This document shows positions 42,958-51,596 of a stretch of DNA of 64,000 nucleotides, one piece after another (within the stretch, counting starts at the first letter, position 1; the number at the start of each line of letters is the position of its first letter). The stretch comes from SZUA-442 sp963753185 (lineage in GTDB: Bacteria > Actinomycetota > Acidimicrobiia > Spongiisociales > UBA5794). The position numbers and the translations under genes are program-made. The stretch spans positions 1,550,001-1,614,000 of the forward strand of contig CAVWBO010000007.1 of NCBI GenBank assembly GCA_963753185.1, in the 5' to 3' direction. The notes beneath the pieces were generated by a model. It saw nothing but the letters and a program-made list of their open reading frames with translations. It searched no databases and was not told where the DNA came from.

Positions 42958-44486
42958 GACGGTGGCGATTCGATCGGGGTCCTACCGATGGAGGCCTTGT
43001 TCAGAGCGGAGACGATGGCCCTCACGGAACCCTCGACGACATCGGTCGAGACACCCCGGCCCGAGTAGGCGGTCGGTCCGACCCGGATGATGACGTCGAC
43101 CTTCGCCATTGCATCGGCGCCTGCCGTGAGCGGGGACACCCGATAGTCGACGAGGGTCGCCGGGATGTCGTATGCGTCCTGGAGGGCGACGAACGCTGCG
43201 TTCACCATCCCGTCTCCCTCGGCTGTCGCGACGACCTCCTCGCCACTGCGATCGAGGGTCACGCTGGCGATCGGTGTCTCGGTGGTTCCGCCTGACACGT
43301 GGACGGCGACGAGGCTCATCGCAGCCACCTCCGTGTCCGTCTCCGCCGTGATGATCGCCCTGATGCCCTCCTCGGAGATCTCTCCCTTTCGGTCAGCGAG
43401 TTCCTTGAACCTCCGGAAGGAGCGCTGGAAGTCCTCGTCCTCGAGGGTGATGCCGAGCTTTCGGAGGGCGTCCGCGAAGGCCGCCCGACCGGAGTGCTTT
43501 CCCAGCACGATCGTCGATTCATGGCCCACTGAGGCGGGGTCCATGATCTCGTACGTCTCACGATTCATGAGGACGCCCTGTTGGTGGATCCCCGACTCGT
43601 GGGCGAAGGCGTTGCGGCCGACGACGGCCTTGTTGTACTGGATGGGGTACCCGGTGAGGCTTGACACGAGCCGGGATGTCTCGAATATCTCGGTCGTGTC
43701 GGCACCGATCTCGACCCCGAAGTGGTCCTGGCGTGTCGTGACCGCCATGATGACCTCCTCGGTCGACGTGTTCCCCGCGCGCTCACCGATTCCATTGATG
43801 GCACCCTCGATCTGTCTGGCGCCCGCATGGATCGCCGAGAGCGAGTTCGCGACGGCGAGTCCGAGATCGTTGTGGCAGTGGGTCGAGATGATCACATCCT
43901 CGTTACCCCCCCGAACGTCCGAGTAGACCCTGCTGAGGAGCTCGACGAAGTCCTCAGGCATCGCGTACCCGACGGTGTCAGGGATGTTGATCGTCGTTGC
44001 GCCTGCCCTGACGGCCGCCCTGCACACCTCGACGATGAAGTCAGGGTGTGATCGGGTCGCGTCCTGGGGGGAGAATTCGACATCGTCGACGTATCGCTTC
44101 GCCCTGGCGACGCCCTCCGTGACCGCCCCGAGCACCTCTGCTGGGGTCATCCTGAGCATCTGCTCCATGTGGATCGGCGACGTGGATACGAACACGTGGA
44201 TGCGCTTGCGCTCTGCCGCGGCGAGAGCGTCGGCGGCTCTATCGATGTCGTCGGGGCGCGTCCTGGCGAGCGAGGCGATGACGGGCCCCGTCACCTCGGC
44301 TGCGATCCTCGAAACGGCCGTGAAGTCGCCGTCGCTCGAAGCCGCAAACCCCGCCTCGATGACGTCCACCCTCAGCTTTGCGAGCTGCGTTGCGATCAGG
44401 ACCTTGTCATCGGGAGAAAGCGCGATGCCCGGCGCCTGTTCCCCGTCCCTCAGGGTGGTATCGAAGATGATGAGTCGGTCTGACAT
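42954..44486 (-). CDS. leuA: 2-isopropylmalate synthase
   Basis: A 510-aa enzyme that joins acetyl-CoA and 2-oxoisovalerate. The HMGL-like barrel carries FDTTLRDGEQAPGIALS (metal Asp and catalytic Arg) and the metal pair HCHNDLGLAVANSLSAI. The linker has GINGIGERAGN-type features and KHSGRAAF; the C-terminal regulatory domain (about 385-510) contains VDYRVSPLTAG. Citramalate synthase is a close relative; the fully canonical regulatory domain and adjacent leuB favour LeuA. A GGAAAGGA ribosome site precedes ATG 44486. Confidence 0.95.
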   Translation of the reverse strand: MSDRLIIFDTTLRDGEQAPGIALSPDDKVLIATQLAKLRVDVIEAGFAASSDGDFTAVSRIAAEVTGPVIASLARTRPDDIDRAADALAAAERKRIHVFVSTSPIHMEQMLRMTPAEVLGAVTEGVARAKRYVDDVEFSPQDATRSHPDFIVEVCRAAVRAGATTINIPDTVGYAMPEDFVELLSRVYSDVRGGNEDVIISTHCHNDLGLAVANSLSAIHAGARQIEGAINGIGERAGNTSTEEVIMAVTTRQDHFGVEIGADTTEIFETSRLVSSLTGYPIQYNKAVVGRNAFAHESGIHQQGVLMNRETYEIMDPASVGHESTIVLGKHSGRAAFADALRKLGITLEDEDFQRSFRRFKELADRKGEISEEGIRAIITAETDTEVAAMSLVAVHVSGGTTETPIASVTLDRSGEEVVATAEGDGMVNAAFVALQDAYDIPATLVDYRVSPLTAGADAMAKVDVIIRVGPTAYSGRGVSTDVVEGSVRAIVSALNKASIGRTPIESPPS

Positions 44487-44569
44487 TGGCGTCCTTTCCT
44501 GAGGCGATTCTCAACGAGCCTGCGAGCGCCCCGTTGCCCGTCGTACGTCAGGGAATGGCGATGACCGCA

Positions 44570-45580
44570 TCAGACGTCGTCCGCTGGTGTCTTGGCGACG
44601 AGGAAGGTCATCAGCTCGCGGAGCCGCCGTCCCGTGACCTCGACGGGGTGGTCGTGGATGGCGGATCTCGCCGCCATGAGCCTCGGAGCGCCGTTCTCGT
44701 ACTCGGCCATCCACTCGCGGGCGAATGATCCATCCTGGATCTCGGTGAGGATCGAGCGCAGCTCGGCTCTCGTGGTATCCGTCACGATGCGCGGCCCCCT
44801 GGTGATGTCGCCGTACTCGGCGGTATCGGACACGGAGTGCCTCATCCACTCGATGCCACCCTCGAAGAGGAGGTCGACGATGAGTTTGAGCTCGTGCAGG
44901 ACTTCGAAATACGCCATCTCCGGTGCATATCCGGCATCGGTGAGCGTCTCGAATGCTGCCTGGATCAGTGAGTCGACGCCACCACAGAGGATGGCCTGCT
45001 CGCCGAACAGGTCGGTCTCGGTCTCGTCCCTGAACGTCGTCTCGATGACGCCTGCACGCGTCCCACCGATCGCGTGTGCGTACGACAGGGCGAGCGGGAG
45101 CGCGCTACCGGACGCGTCCTGATGGACGGCGACCAATGTCGGAACACCGGATCCGTCGACGAACTGCCGTCGAACGAGGTGTCCCGGGCCCTTTGGAGCG
45201 ACCATCGCGACATCCACGTCGATCGGCGGGGTGATGAAACCGAAGTGGATGGAGAATCCGTGTGCGAACAGGAGGGCGTCGCCTGGGGACAAGCGGGGTG
45301 CGATGAGGCTCTCGTAGACGTCGCGCTGGTTCTGGTCGGGGATGAGGACCATGATGACGTCGGCCCACTCGGCGGCGGCCTCGGGATCGACGACCTTGAG
45401 ACCAGCGTCCGATGCCGGCCTGATTCGCGAGGACCCGTCACGGAGCCCGACGACGACGTCCACGCCGGAGTCCTTGAGGTTGAGCGCGTGCGCGTGCCCC
45501 TGGCTGCCGAACCCGAGGACGGCGACCTTCCTCCGCGTGATCAGGCCGGGATCGGCATCGGGCTCGTAGTACATCTTCAT
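44570..45580 (-). CDS. ilvC: ketol-acid reductoisomerase
   Basis: A 336-aa class-I enzyme of valine and isoleucine synthesis. The NADPH loop is VLGFGSQGHAHALNLKDSG. The two-metal catalytic domain contains TFRDETETDLFGEQAILCGG and AYFEVLHELKLIVDLLFEGG, with SVSDTAEYGD near the substrate. Start ATG 45580 gives the typical MKMYYEPDAD N-terminus. It lies 34 bases after ilvN and upstream of leuA. Confidence 0.97.
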   Translation of the reverse strand: MKMYYEPDADPGLITRRKVAVLGFGSQGHAHALNLKDSGVDVVVGLRDGSSRIRPASDAGLKVVDPEAAAEWADVIMVLIPDQNQRDVYESLIAPRLSPGDALLFAHGFSIHFGFITPPIDVDVAMVAPKGPGHLVRRQFVDGSGVPTLVAVHQDASGSALPLALSYAHAIGGTRAGVIETTFRDETETDLFGEQAILCGGVDSLIQAAFETLTDAGYAPEMAYFEVLHELKLIVDLLFEGGIEWMRHSVSDTAEYGDITRGPRIVTDTTRAELRSILTEIQDGSFAREWMAEYENGAPRLMAARSAIHDHPVEVTGRRLRELMTFLVAKTPADDV

Positions 45581-45614
45581 GGTGTTCTCCAGTTTCGAGG
45601 ACGGTGACGCGCCC

Positions 45615-46103
45615 TTACCTGCGTGCGCCGGCCTTCGCGTCCTTCGCCAGGGCGATTCGACCCGATTTGACCAGCGAAATGATCCCGTAGGTGCGCATGA
45701 TCTCGAGGAAGTCGGCGAGCCGACTCGGTTCGCCGACGACCTCGAATGTGATGGTCGTGGCTCCCACATCGACGGCCTTCGCCTCGAAGATGTTCGCTGC
45801 CTCGAGGATCTCGCTTCGGCGCGCCGTGTCGGCGTTGACCCGCACGAGCATGATCTCGCGCTCGATCGCCTCGCCGGGTAGGTGCTCGGTCACCTTGATC
45901 GTGTGCACGAGCTTGTAGAGCTGCTTGACGATCTGCTCGACCTCGGGGGCGTCGACCACCATGGTGATGCGTGACCGTGTCGGGTCCTCCGTCGGTCCGA
46001 CAGCGAGGGAGTGGATGTTGAAGTCCCTCCTCGCGAACATCGATGAGATGCGGGCGAGTACCCCGGGCTTGTTCTCGACCGTCACCGACAGCACATGGCT
46101 CAT
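45615..46103 (-). CDS. ilvN: acetolactate synthase small (regulatory) subunit
   Basis: A 162-aa subunit with an N-terminal ACT domain (VLSVTVENKPGVLARISSMF, then FNIHSLAVGPTED) that mediates feedback inhibition by valine, followed by the C-terminal activation domain (VRVNADTARRSEIL to LMRTYGIISLVKSGR-like segment). It overlaps the ilvB stop by four bases. Length is typical. Confidence 0.97.
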   Translation of the reverse strand: MSHVLSVTVENKPGVLARISSMFARRDFNIHSLAVGPTEDPTRSRITMVVDAPEVEQIVKQLYKLVHTIKVTEHLPGEAIEREIMLVRVNADTARRSEILEAANIFEAKAVDVGATTITFEVVGEPSRLADFLEIMRTYGIISLVKSGRIALAKDAKAGARR

Positions 46104-47815
46104 GTGAAGTCCTCGAGACGGAGGATGATCTCGTCGTTCGAGCCACCGGCGACGACCATCGGGAAGACGAGGGCGTCGGGATCGCAGACGAACTCCATCA
46201 CGACCGGGCGGTCGTCGACTGCGAGGCCCTTCTCGATGGTGGGAATCACGTCAGACGGGTGCTCCGCACGGAACCCCGCGCACCCCATCGCCTCCGCGAG
46301 CATCACGATGTTGGGGTTGTCGAATGACAGGACCGACCCGCTGTAGCGCTCGTCGTAGAACAGTCGCTGCCACTGGCGCACCATGCCGAGGTTCGCGTTG
46401 TTCATGACGGCGATCTTCACGGGCACGCCCTCGAGCGCGGCCGTGATGAGCTCCTGGAAGGTCATCTGGAAGCATCCGTCGCCATCGATGGCGATGACCG
46501 TCGACGACGGCATGCCGATTTGGGCACCGACGGCCGCGGGCACGGCGAAGCCCATCGTCCCGAGCCCACCCGAGTTGATCCATGTGTTCGGGCGCTCGAA
46601 CGGCCAGAACTGGGAAGCCCACATCTGGTGCTGGCCGACACCGGCCACCACGGTGGCGTGCGGTGCATGCCGGGCGAGCTGGTCGATCACGTACTGCTGC
46701 TGGATCGGCCCGTCGGGATCCTGTTCGTAGGTCAGGGGGTGGTCGTGCTGCCACTGGGCGATGGTGGCGAACCACTCGGCACGATCCGGTGCGTCGTCGT
46801 TGGCCAGCGCCCGTGCTCCCCGGTCGATCAGCTGGTCGAGGACCGCCGATGCGTCGCCGACGATCGGCACGTCGGGAACCCGGATCTTGCCGATCTCGGC
46901 CGGATCGACATCGACGTGGATCACCTTGGCGCCAGGTGCGAAGAACTCCGGGTTCCCCGTGACCCTGTCATCGAATCGGGCTCCGATCGCGATGAGCAGA
47001 TCCGCCTTCTGGATGGCCGTCGTCGCCGTGTACGAGCCGTGCATGCCCGACATGCCGAGGGTGAGGGGATGGGAATCGGGGATGGCGCCGCGCGCCATCA
47101 GCGTCGTGACCACCGGCAGGTTCTGCTGCTCGGCGAACGCCCTCAGGGCGTTGCTCGCACCGGCACGGATGATGCCGCCACCTGCGTAGAGGACAGGGCG
47201 CTCCGAGGCGATGATGAGGTCGATGGCGGCGGCAACCTGCCTTGGATGTCCCTGGACGGAAGGCTTGTACCCGGGGAGGTCCACATGTCCCTGTCCCTTC
47301 CATGGTGCCTCGCCCCCGAGCGCGTCCTTCGTGATGTCGACGAGGACCGGCCCCGGTCGACCGGATGCGGCGATGTGGAACGCCTCACGGACGGCATCTG
47401 CGATCTCCTCGGTCCTCGTCACGAGGTGGTTGTGCTTCGTGACCGGCATGGAGATGCCCCATGTGTGCGCCTCCTGGAACGCATCGAGACCGATCGACGT
47501 CGACGGTACCTGGGCGGTGATGGCCACCACGGGGATCGAGTCCATGTAGGCGTCGGCGAGGGGAGTGATCAGGTTCGTCGCACCCGGTCCCGACGTCGCG
47601 AACGTCACCCCGATGCGTCCCGTCGCATGTGCGTACCCCGACGCCATGTGCCCGGCGCCCTGCTCATGGCGCGCGAGGATGTGTCGTATACCGCTGTCGA
47701 ACAAGGTGTCGTACGCCTTGAGGATCGCTCCTCCCGGCACACCGAAGATGACCTCGACGCCTTCGGCCTCGAGCGACCGTATGAGGATCTCCGAACCAGT
47801 GAGGATGTTTGTCAT
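46100..47815 (-). CDS. ilvB: acetolactate synthase large subunit
   Basis: A 571-aa thiamine-diphosphate and FAD enzyme that starts branched-chain amino-acid synthesis. It shows the catalytic Glu in ARHEQGAGHMASGYA, TSGPGATNL, the ThDP segment IDGDGCFQMTFQEL with NNANLGMVRQW, and GQHQMWASQFW. ATG 47815 (Met-Thr-Asn-Ile-Leu) follows GGAG; the open frame to 47866 runs through the attenuator hairpin and is rejected. First structural gene of the long reverse-strand unit; its transcription is probably attenuated by the leader at 47836-47918. Confidence 0.97.
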   Translation of the reverse strand: MTNILTGSEILIRSLEAEGVEVIFGVPGGAILKAYDTLFDSGIRHILARHEQGAGHMASGYAHATGRIGVTFATSGPGATNLITPLADAYMDSIPVVAITAQVPSTSIGLDAFQEAHTWGISMPVTKHNHLVTRTEEIADAVREAFHIAASGRPGPVLVDITKDALGGEAPWKGQGHVDLPGYKPSVQGHPRQVAAAIDLIIASERPVLYAGGGIIRAGASNALRAFAEQQNLPVVTTLMARGAIPDSHPLTLGMSGMHGSYTATTAIQKADLLIAIGARFDDRVTGNPEFFAPGAKVIHVDVDPAEIGKIRVPDVPIVGDASAVLDQLIDRGARALANDDAPDRAEWFATIAQWQHDHPLTYEQDPDGPIQQQYVIDQLARHAPHATVVAGVGQHQMWASQFWPFERPNTWINSGGLGTMGFAVPAAVGAQIGMPSSTVIAIDGDGCFQMTFQELITAALEGVPVKIAVMNNANLGMVRQWQRLFYDERYSGSVLSFDNPNIVMLAEAMGCAGFRAEHPSDVIPTIEKGLAVDDRPVVMEFVCDPDALVFPMVVAGGSNDEIILRLEDFT

Positions 47816-47835
47816 GTCGTGCTCCAGATAAACGA

Positions 47836-47858
47836 AACCCTCCGGGGCACGGAGGGTT
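47836..47858 (-). terminator. attenuator terminator of ilvB
   Basis: Read on the minus strand: a 9-bp stem AACCCTCCG/CGGAGGGTT with loop TGCCC, ending in TTTCGTTT (47828-47837). It lies 21 bases before ilvB and 24 bases after the leader-peptide stop. Together with the hairpin at 47861-47882 it forms an attenuation control region. Confidence 0.8.
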
Positions 47859-47860
47859 GG

Positions 47861-47882
47861 GCGCATCGGTTGTGTGATGCGC
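47861..47882 (-). promoter_or_regulatory. antiterminator/pause hairpin in ilvB leader
   Basis: GCGCATC/GATGCGC stem (extendable to 8 bp) directly after the leader-peptide stop codon. Extension by GGT-ACC pairing would reach into the 5' arm of the terminator, so it could act as antiterminator when the ribosome stalls upstream. Inference from base pairing. Confidence 0.55.
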
Positions 47883-47918
47883 CTACCTGAGGAGGATTAC
47901 TACGAGGTGTCTTTTCAT
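47883..47918 (-). CDS. branched-chain amino-acid leader peptide (ilvB attenuator)
   Basis: An 11-residue peptide, MKRHLVVILLR, ending at TAG (47883-47885). Six consecutive codons specify Leu, Val, Val, Ile, Leu, Leu, exactly the end products of the downstream ilv-leu operon. The stop abuts the first hairpin, and a terminator follows before ilvB. Translation speed through these codons would report supply of charged Leu/Val/Ile tRNA. The start has a weak ribosome site (GATAGGGAC). Confidence 0.85.
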   Translation of the reverse strand: MKRHLVVILLR

Positions 47919-47951
47919 GTCCCTATCGCCGACGTATGCGGCAGGTGTGGG

Positions 47952-47979
47952 AGTATGGCACCGTGGCGAAGAAGGTCAA
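47952..47979 (-). promoter_or_regulatory. probable ilvB operon promoter
   Basis: On the minus strand TTGACC (47974-47979), 16-base spacer, CATACT (47952-47957). The predicted start lies about 25-30 bases before the leader peptide, giving a leader of about 130 nt. It overlaps the 5' region of the divergent NYN gene. Confidence 0.45.
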
Positions 47980-47997
47980 ATCGAGAGGGTGGACGTG

Positions 47998-49230
47998 GTG
48001 TCGGACGGGCCCGTGACCCTGGGTCGAGATGCCAGGCGCCTTCTCCGATCAGTCATTGCCGCGTCTCGGGAGGAGCTCGCTGATCGGGACTCCGATGAGG
48101 TGCCGGCGCGCCTTCGCAAGGTGGCTGCGAGCTCGGCTCGTTCGCTTCCACCCCCCCTCGAGAAGGCCCTGGTCGATGTACTCATCGCCGATGAAGCGTT
48201 CCGCACCGCCGTTGCTGGGCGGTGGAGCGCCGCTGGTCACGGCGATGCAGCCTCGGAACTGTTCCTCGAGGATCCCGAACGGGCAGCCCCCATCCTCGAG
48301 GCGATGGCTGCGGGTGGCCTCCTCGATTCGGAACGCGCTCGGGTCGGTGTCCTCACGGATCGCGTCCAGGACCTCGAGCGCAAGCTAGCGGAGGCCAAGG
48401 CGAGGACCAGTGCAGCTCGCGACAAGGCACGCGCGGACATTGCCGCCCTCAAGGAGGCCAATCGCCTCGCACGTTCGAGCACCGCCGAGACTGCGGCCGC
48501 CTCACGCCGGATCGCGGAGGCCGCAGCGACCGAGCACCGGAACACCGAAGCCGAGAGGGTTCGCCTCGTCGCCGAGGTCAGCGAACTCCGACGCACGGTG
48601 GACCGACTCACGGAGAAGGCGCGCCGAAGGACCGAGGACGGCCGAGCCCCTGCCGACAGGTCGAGGGATGGCACCCTCCCAGGTCCCGGCACGGACCCCT
48701 CGGCAATCGCGAGGAATCTCGACGCCTTCGAGCGTGCCGTGCGCCCGTACCGACCCGCCGTTGATGTCACCATGGCCCCCGACCTCGAGGGAGCATTCAC
48801 CCTTCCCGGCGGGATCGCCCCTGACACCGCGGAGGCGGTCGCTGCGGTCCTCGCCGGGCGGGTCGATGTGATCGTCCTCGACGGGTACAACCTCGCGGGG
48901 GTGCTCGGCGTCGAGCAGTTCGCGACATCCGAAGGCCGTGCCATCGTCGGAACCATCGCGACGGGCCTCGCTCGGTCGTCGACGGCCAGGGTCATGGTGA
49001 TCTTCGACGCGGTCGGCGTGGTCGGAAGGCAAGCCGTTCGAAGCGACCTCGGTGTCGAGGTCATCTTCGCCCAGGATCGGTCAGCGGACGAGGAGATCGT
49101 CGATCTCGTCGCCAACGCTCGGGGACGATGGGTCGTCGTCACCAACGATCGTGAGCTGAGGGATCGGTGCGCGTCCCACGGAGCGGTGGTCCTGTGGTCC
49201 GACGCCGTTGCCTCCTGGTGGCACCGCTGA
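47998..49230 (+). CDS. NYN-domain (YacP-like) putative RNase with coiled coil
   Basis: About 410 aa. The middle part (about 120-230) is a strongly charged coiled coil (LTDRVQDLERKLAEAKARTS... and LVAEVSELRRTVDRLTEKAR). The C-terminal 165 residues form a PIN-like NYN domain with acidic active-site residues in VDVIVLDGYNLAGVLG, VMVIFDAVGVVG, FAQDRSADEEIVDLV and VVVTNDRELRDRC. Family members degrade or process RNA. The frame is open from 47917, but the ilvB promoter and leader peptide lie there. I prefer GTG 47998 after GAGAGGG; GTG 47989 or 47995 is equally possible. Confidence 0.82.
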   Translation: MSDGPVTLGRDARRLLRSVIAASREELADRDSDEVPARLRKVAASSARSLPPPLEKALVDVLIADEAFRTAVAGRWSAAGHGDAASELFLEDPERAAPILEAMAAGGLLDSERARVGVLTDRVQDLERKLAEAKARTSAARDKARADIAALKEANRLARSSTAETAAASRRIAEAAATEHRNTEAERVRLVAEVSELRRTVDRLTEKARRRTEDGRAPADRSRDGTLPGPGTDPSAIARNLDAFERAVRPYRPAVDVTMAPDLEGAFTLPGGIAPDTAEAVAAVLAGRVDVIVLDGYNLAGVLGVEQFATSEGRAIVGTIATGLARSSTARVMVIFDAVGVVGRQAVRSDLGVEVIFAQDRSADEEIVDLVANARGRWVVVTNDRELRDRCASHGAVVLWSDAVASWWHR

Positions 49231-49334
49231 TCGGAGGATCGAACGGCCACCACCTCGACGCCTGGTCGCGTCGGAACCCCTAAACGCAGGGGCCTGATCG
49301 CCCGATACACGACCGAGCGACCCGTTGGGGATCC

Positions 49335-51596
49335 GTGACTGCAACGCTCCCGCGTGCCCATGTCGAAATCGAAGAGACCCCGCTGCCAGAATACGCGGCG
49401 GTGCTGACGCGGTGGCATGGGCTTCGGCGACTCGCCGGCATCGTCACCATGGCGCTCGCCGCTTTCAGTGGCGTCGTACTCCAATGGCCGGTGCTTGCCG
49501 TCATCACCGCGTTGGGAGCGGGAATCGCGATCGATGCGTCGATCGCCCTGTCATCGGACAGATCGCGGGTCGGACCGACGCTCGTCGCGGACATCTCACT
49601 CACCGGGGTGGGTCTCGCCATTGCAGCGGTTCCCGCAGCCGCAGTCGGAGTCGTCGTCGCGTACTTCGTGCTGGTGACGACGATCCTCGGCACGACGAGG
49701 ACCGCCTGGCGGATCGGAGCGTACGCGGTTGCGGTCGGCATCGGGGCATCGGTCGCCTCCTTGCTCACCAACACGACGTCCGACATCCAGGTGAGATCTC
49801 TGGTCTCTGGTGTCATCACCGTCGCGGTATTCGGACTCCTCACGATCGCAATGGCACGCGAGTACGCGTTGGCCAGAACGCAGGGGGGAGTGACCGTCGG
49901 CCGAAGGATCGAGATCTCCGATGCCGTCGCCCAGGCATCCAAGGCCCTCGTCGCCGAGGATGACGCCAGGGCACTCGGATCCGCGCTCGATGCGATCCGC
50001 GATGCGATGGGTGTGTCTGCCGTGTTCGTGGAGAGGAACGTCGATGATCCGACCCACGGCCTCGCAGCGGTCGTCGTGGAGCGATCGGCGGATCCCTCGA
50101 CCGTCCACCCATCGCTCGACGTGAGGTCCAAGGTCCCGTGGTCGGCGATGCCCGGCGCGAGGTCGCATCTCGAGGGAGGTGCGCCGTTCTTCTACCGGGT
50201 CGAGGAGGCGCGGGGGACGGTCGCTGACAGGGGAGGTGAGGGGGGCCTCCACGTCGAGGTCAACATCCCCATCACGCTGCGCGACGAGTGGGTAGGCGTC
50301 ATCGGTGCTGCCGACCGCGATCCGGATCGGCTGTGGCGAACGGACGATCTCACGCTCCTACGGACGATGGCCGATCTCACGGCCGCGTTCTGGCAGCGAA
50401 TGGAGGACGCACGGGTCCGCGACTCGCTGATCGGGACCCTCGACGGACGCTTGCGATACGAGGAAGCGATCGCCAGGGCGTCCCAGGCCCTCCTCGGTGA
50501 GCATGCGATCGACATCCAACCTGCCCTCGTCGCCGTCGGTTCAGCCGCGGGCGTCGATGAGCTCTTCGTCACCGAGACCGTGGTGGGTCCCGACGGGACG
50601 CCACACGCCGTCGTGGTCGGAGCTTGGGCATCGCCGGGATCGACGGCGCGCTACGCCGTCGACAGCTCGTGGAGATACGGGGACCAGCCCGACGTCCAGA
50701 GTGCACTCCAGCGAGGTGAGATGACGAGCCGCAGGGCGCGCCACGACGTGTCCGAGCTGATCGCAGGTGTCGAGGTCGCCGGCGCATGGCATGGATCCGT
50801 CGGATTCGTCGTCAGCGGCGGCGACCATGTCTGGCGAAACAGGGACGAAGCGTTCCTGAGGACCTTCGCCGACATCATCGGAGCCTTCCACGAAAGGGCA
50901 CAGAACCGTGCCCGCCTGGAGGCCTCGCTCGCCTCGAAGGACCAGCTGATCGCGTCGGTCAGCCACGAACTGCGGTCACCGCTGACGGTGGTGGGGGGGC
51001 TCGCCGAAGAACTCCGATCCGCTGGAGACCGGCTCGGCGACGAGGAACGCAGCGAGCTCCTCGGTGTCATCGCGACCGAGAGCTCGGAGATGGCGGACCT
51101 CGTCGAGGACCTCCTCGTCGCTGCTCGATCCGATGACGGGGCGCTTCCGGTGTTCCCCGAGCGGATCGACCTGGCGCTCATGACCCGGGTCGTGCTCGAT
51201 CGCCTCTCGATACCCGATACCCACATCGTCGACGTCGCCGACGCAGCGTCGGCCGCCTACGCCGATCCCGTTCGCGTGCGACAGGTCATCCGGAACCTGC
51301 TGACGAATGCGTTCCGGTACGGGGGAGGGAACGTCACCGCGACCTTCGGGTCGTCTGACACGATGGCGTGGATCGACGTCCACGACGATGGTTCTGGCGT
51401 GCCGGAGGAGGACAGGGCACAGGTGTTCGAGGCATATGGTCGGTCCCGCTCGGCATTGCCGCTCAAATCGTCCGTCGGTCTCGGCCTGTCGTTGTCGCGC
51501 AGGCTCGCACACCTGATGGGTGGTGAGCTCAGCTACGTGGACGGTCCTGGATGCACCTTCCGCTTCGAGGTGCCCCTCCCTCGGGCCGAGGACTGA
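49335..51596 (+). CDS. membrane histidine kinase with two GAF-like domains
   Basis: A 753-aa sensor. Residues 30-185 hold about six transmembrane helices in an MFS-like or 5TM-like arrangement; two GAF-like domains follow (about 200-360 and 375-520). The kinase core has the phospho-acceptor SVSHELRSPLTVV, N-box NLLTNAFRYGGG, G1 DDGSGVPEEDR and G2 GLGLSLSRRLAHLMGGE. No response regulator is adjacent, so it is an orphan here. GTG 49335 is the start. The signal is unknown; the membrane part suggests an envelope or hydrophobic cue. Confidence 0.92.
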   Translation: MTATLPRAHVEIEETPLPEYAAVLTRWHGLRRLAGIVTMALAAFSGVVLQWPVLAVITALGAGIAIDASIALSSDRSRVGPTLVADISLTGVGLAIAAVPAAAVGVVVAYFVLVTTILGTTRTAWRIGAYAVAVGIGASVASLLTNTTSDIQVRSLVSGVITVAVFGLLTIAMAREYALARTQGGVTVGRRIEISDAVAQASKALVAEDDARALGSALDAIRDAMGVSAVFVERNVDDPTHGLAAVVVERSADPSTVHPSLDVRSKVPWSAMPGARSHLEGGAPFFYRVEEARGTVADRGGEGGLHVEVNIPITLRDEWVGVIGAADRDPDRLWRTDDLTLLRTMADLTAAFWQRMEDARVRDSLIGTLDGRLRYEEAIARASQALLGEHAIDIQPALVAVGSAAGVDELFVTETVVGPDGTPHAVVVGAWASPGSTARYAVDSSWRYGDQPDVQSALQRGEMTSRRARHDVSELIAGVEVAGAWHGSVGFVVSGGDHVWRNRDEAFLRTFADIIGAFHERAQNRARLEASLASKDQLIASVSHELRSPLTVVGGLAEELRSAGDRLGDEERSELLGVIATESSEMADLVEDLLVAARSDDGALPVFPERIDLALMTRVVLDRLSIPDTHIVDVADAASAAYADPVRVRQVIRNLLTNAFRYGGGNVTATFGSSDTMAWIDVHDDGSGVPEEDRAQVFEAYGRSRSALPLKSSVGLGLSLSRRLAHLMGGELSYVDGPGCTFRFEVPLPRAED

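Noticed and set aside
46520..47890. A 456-aa plus-strand frame
   Set aside because: Antisense shadow of ilvB, whose own motifs are complete.
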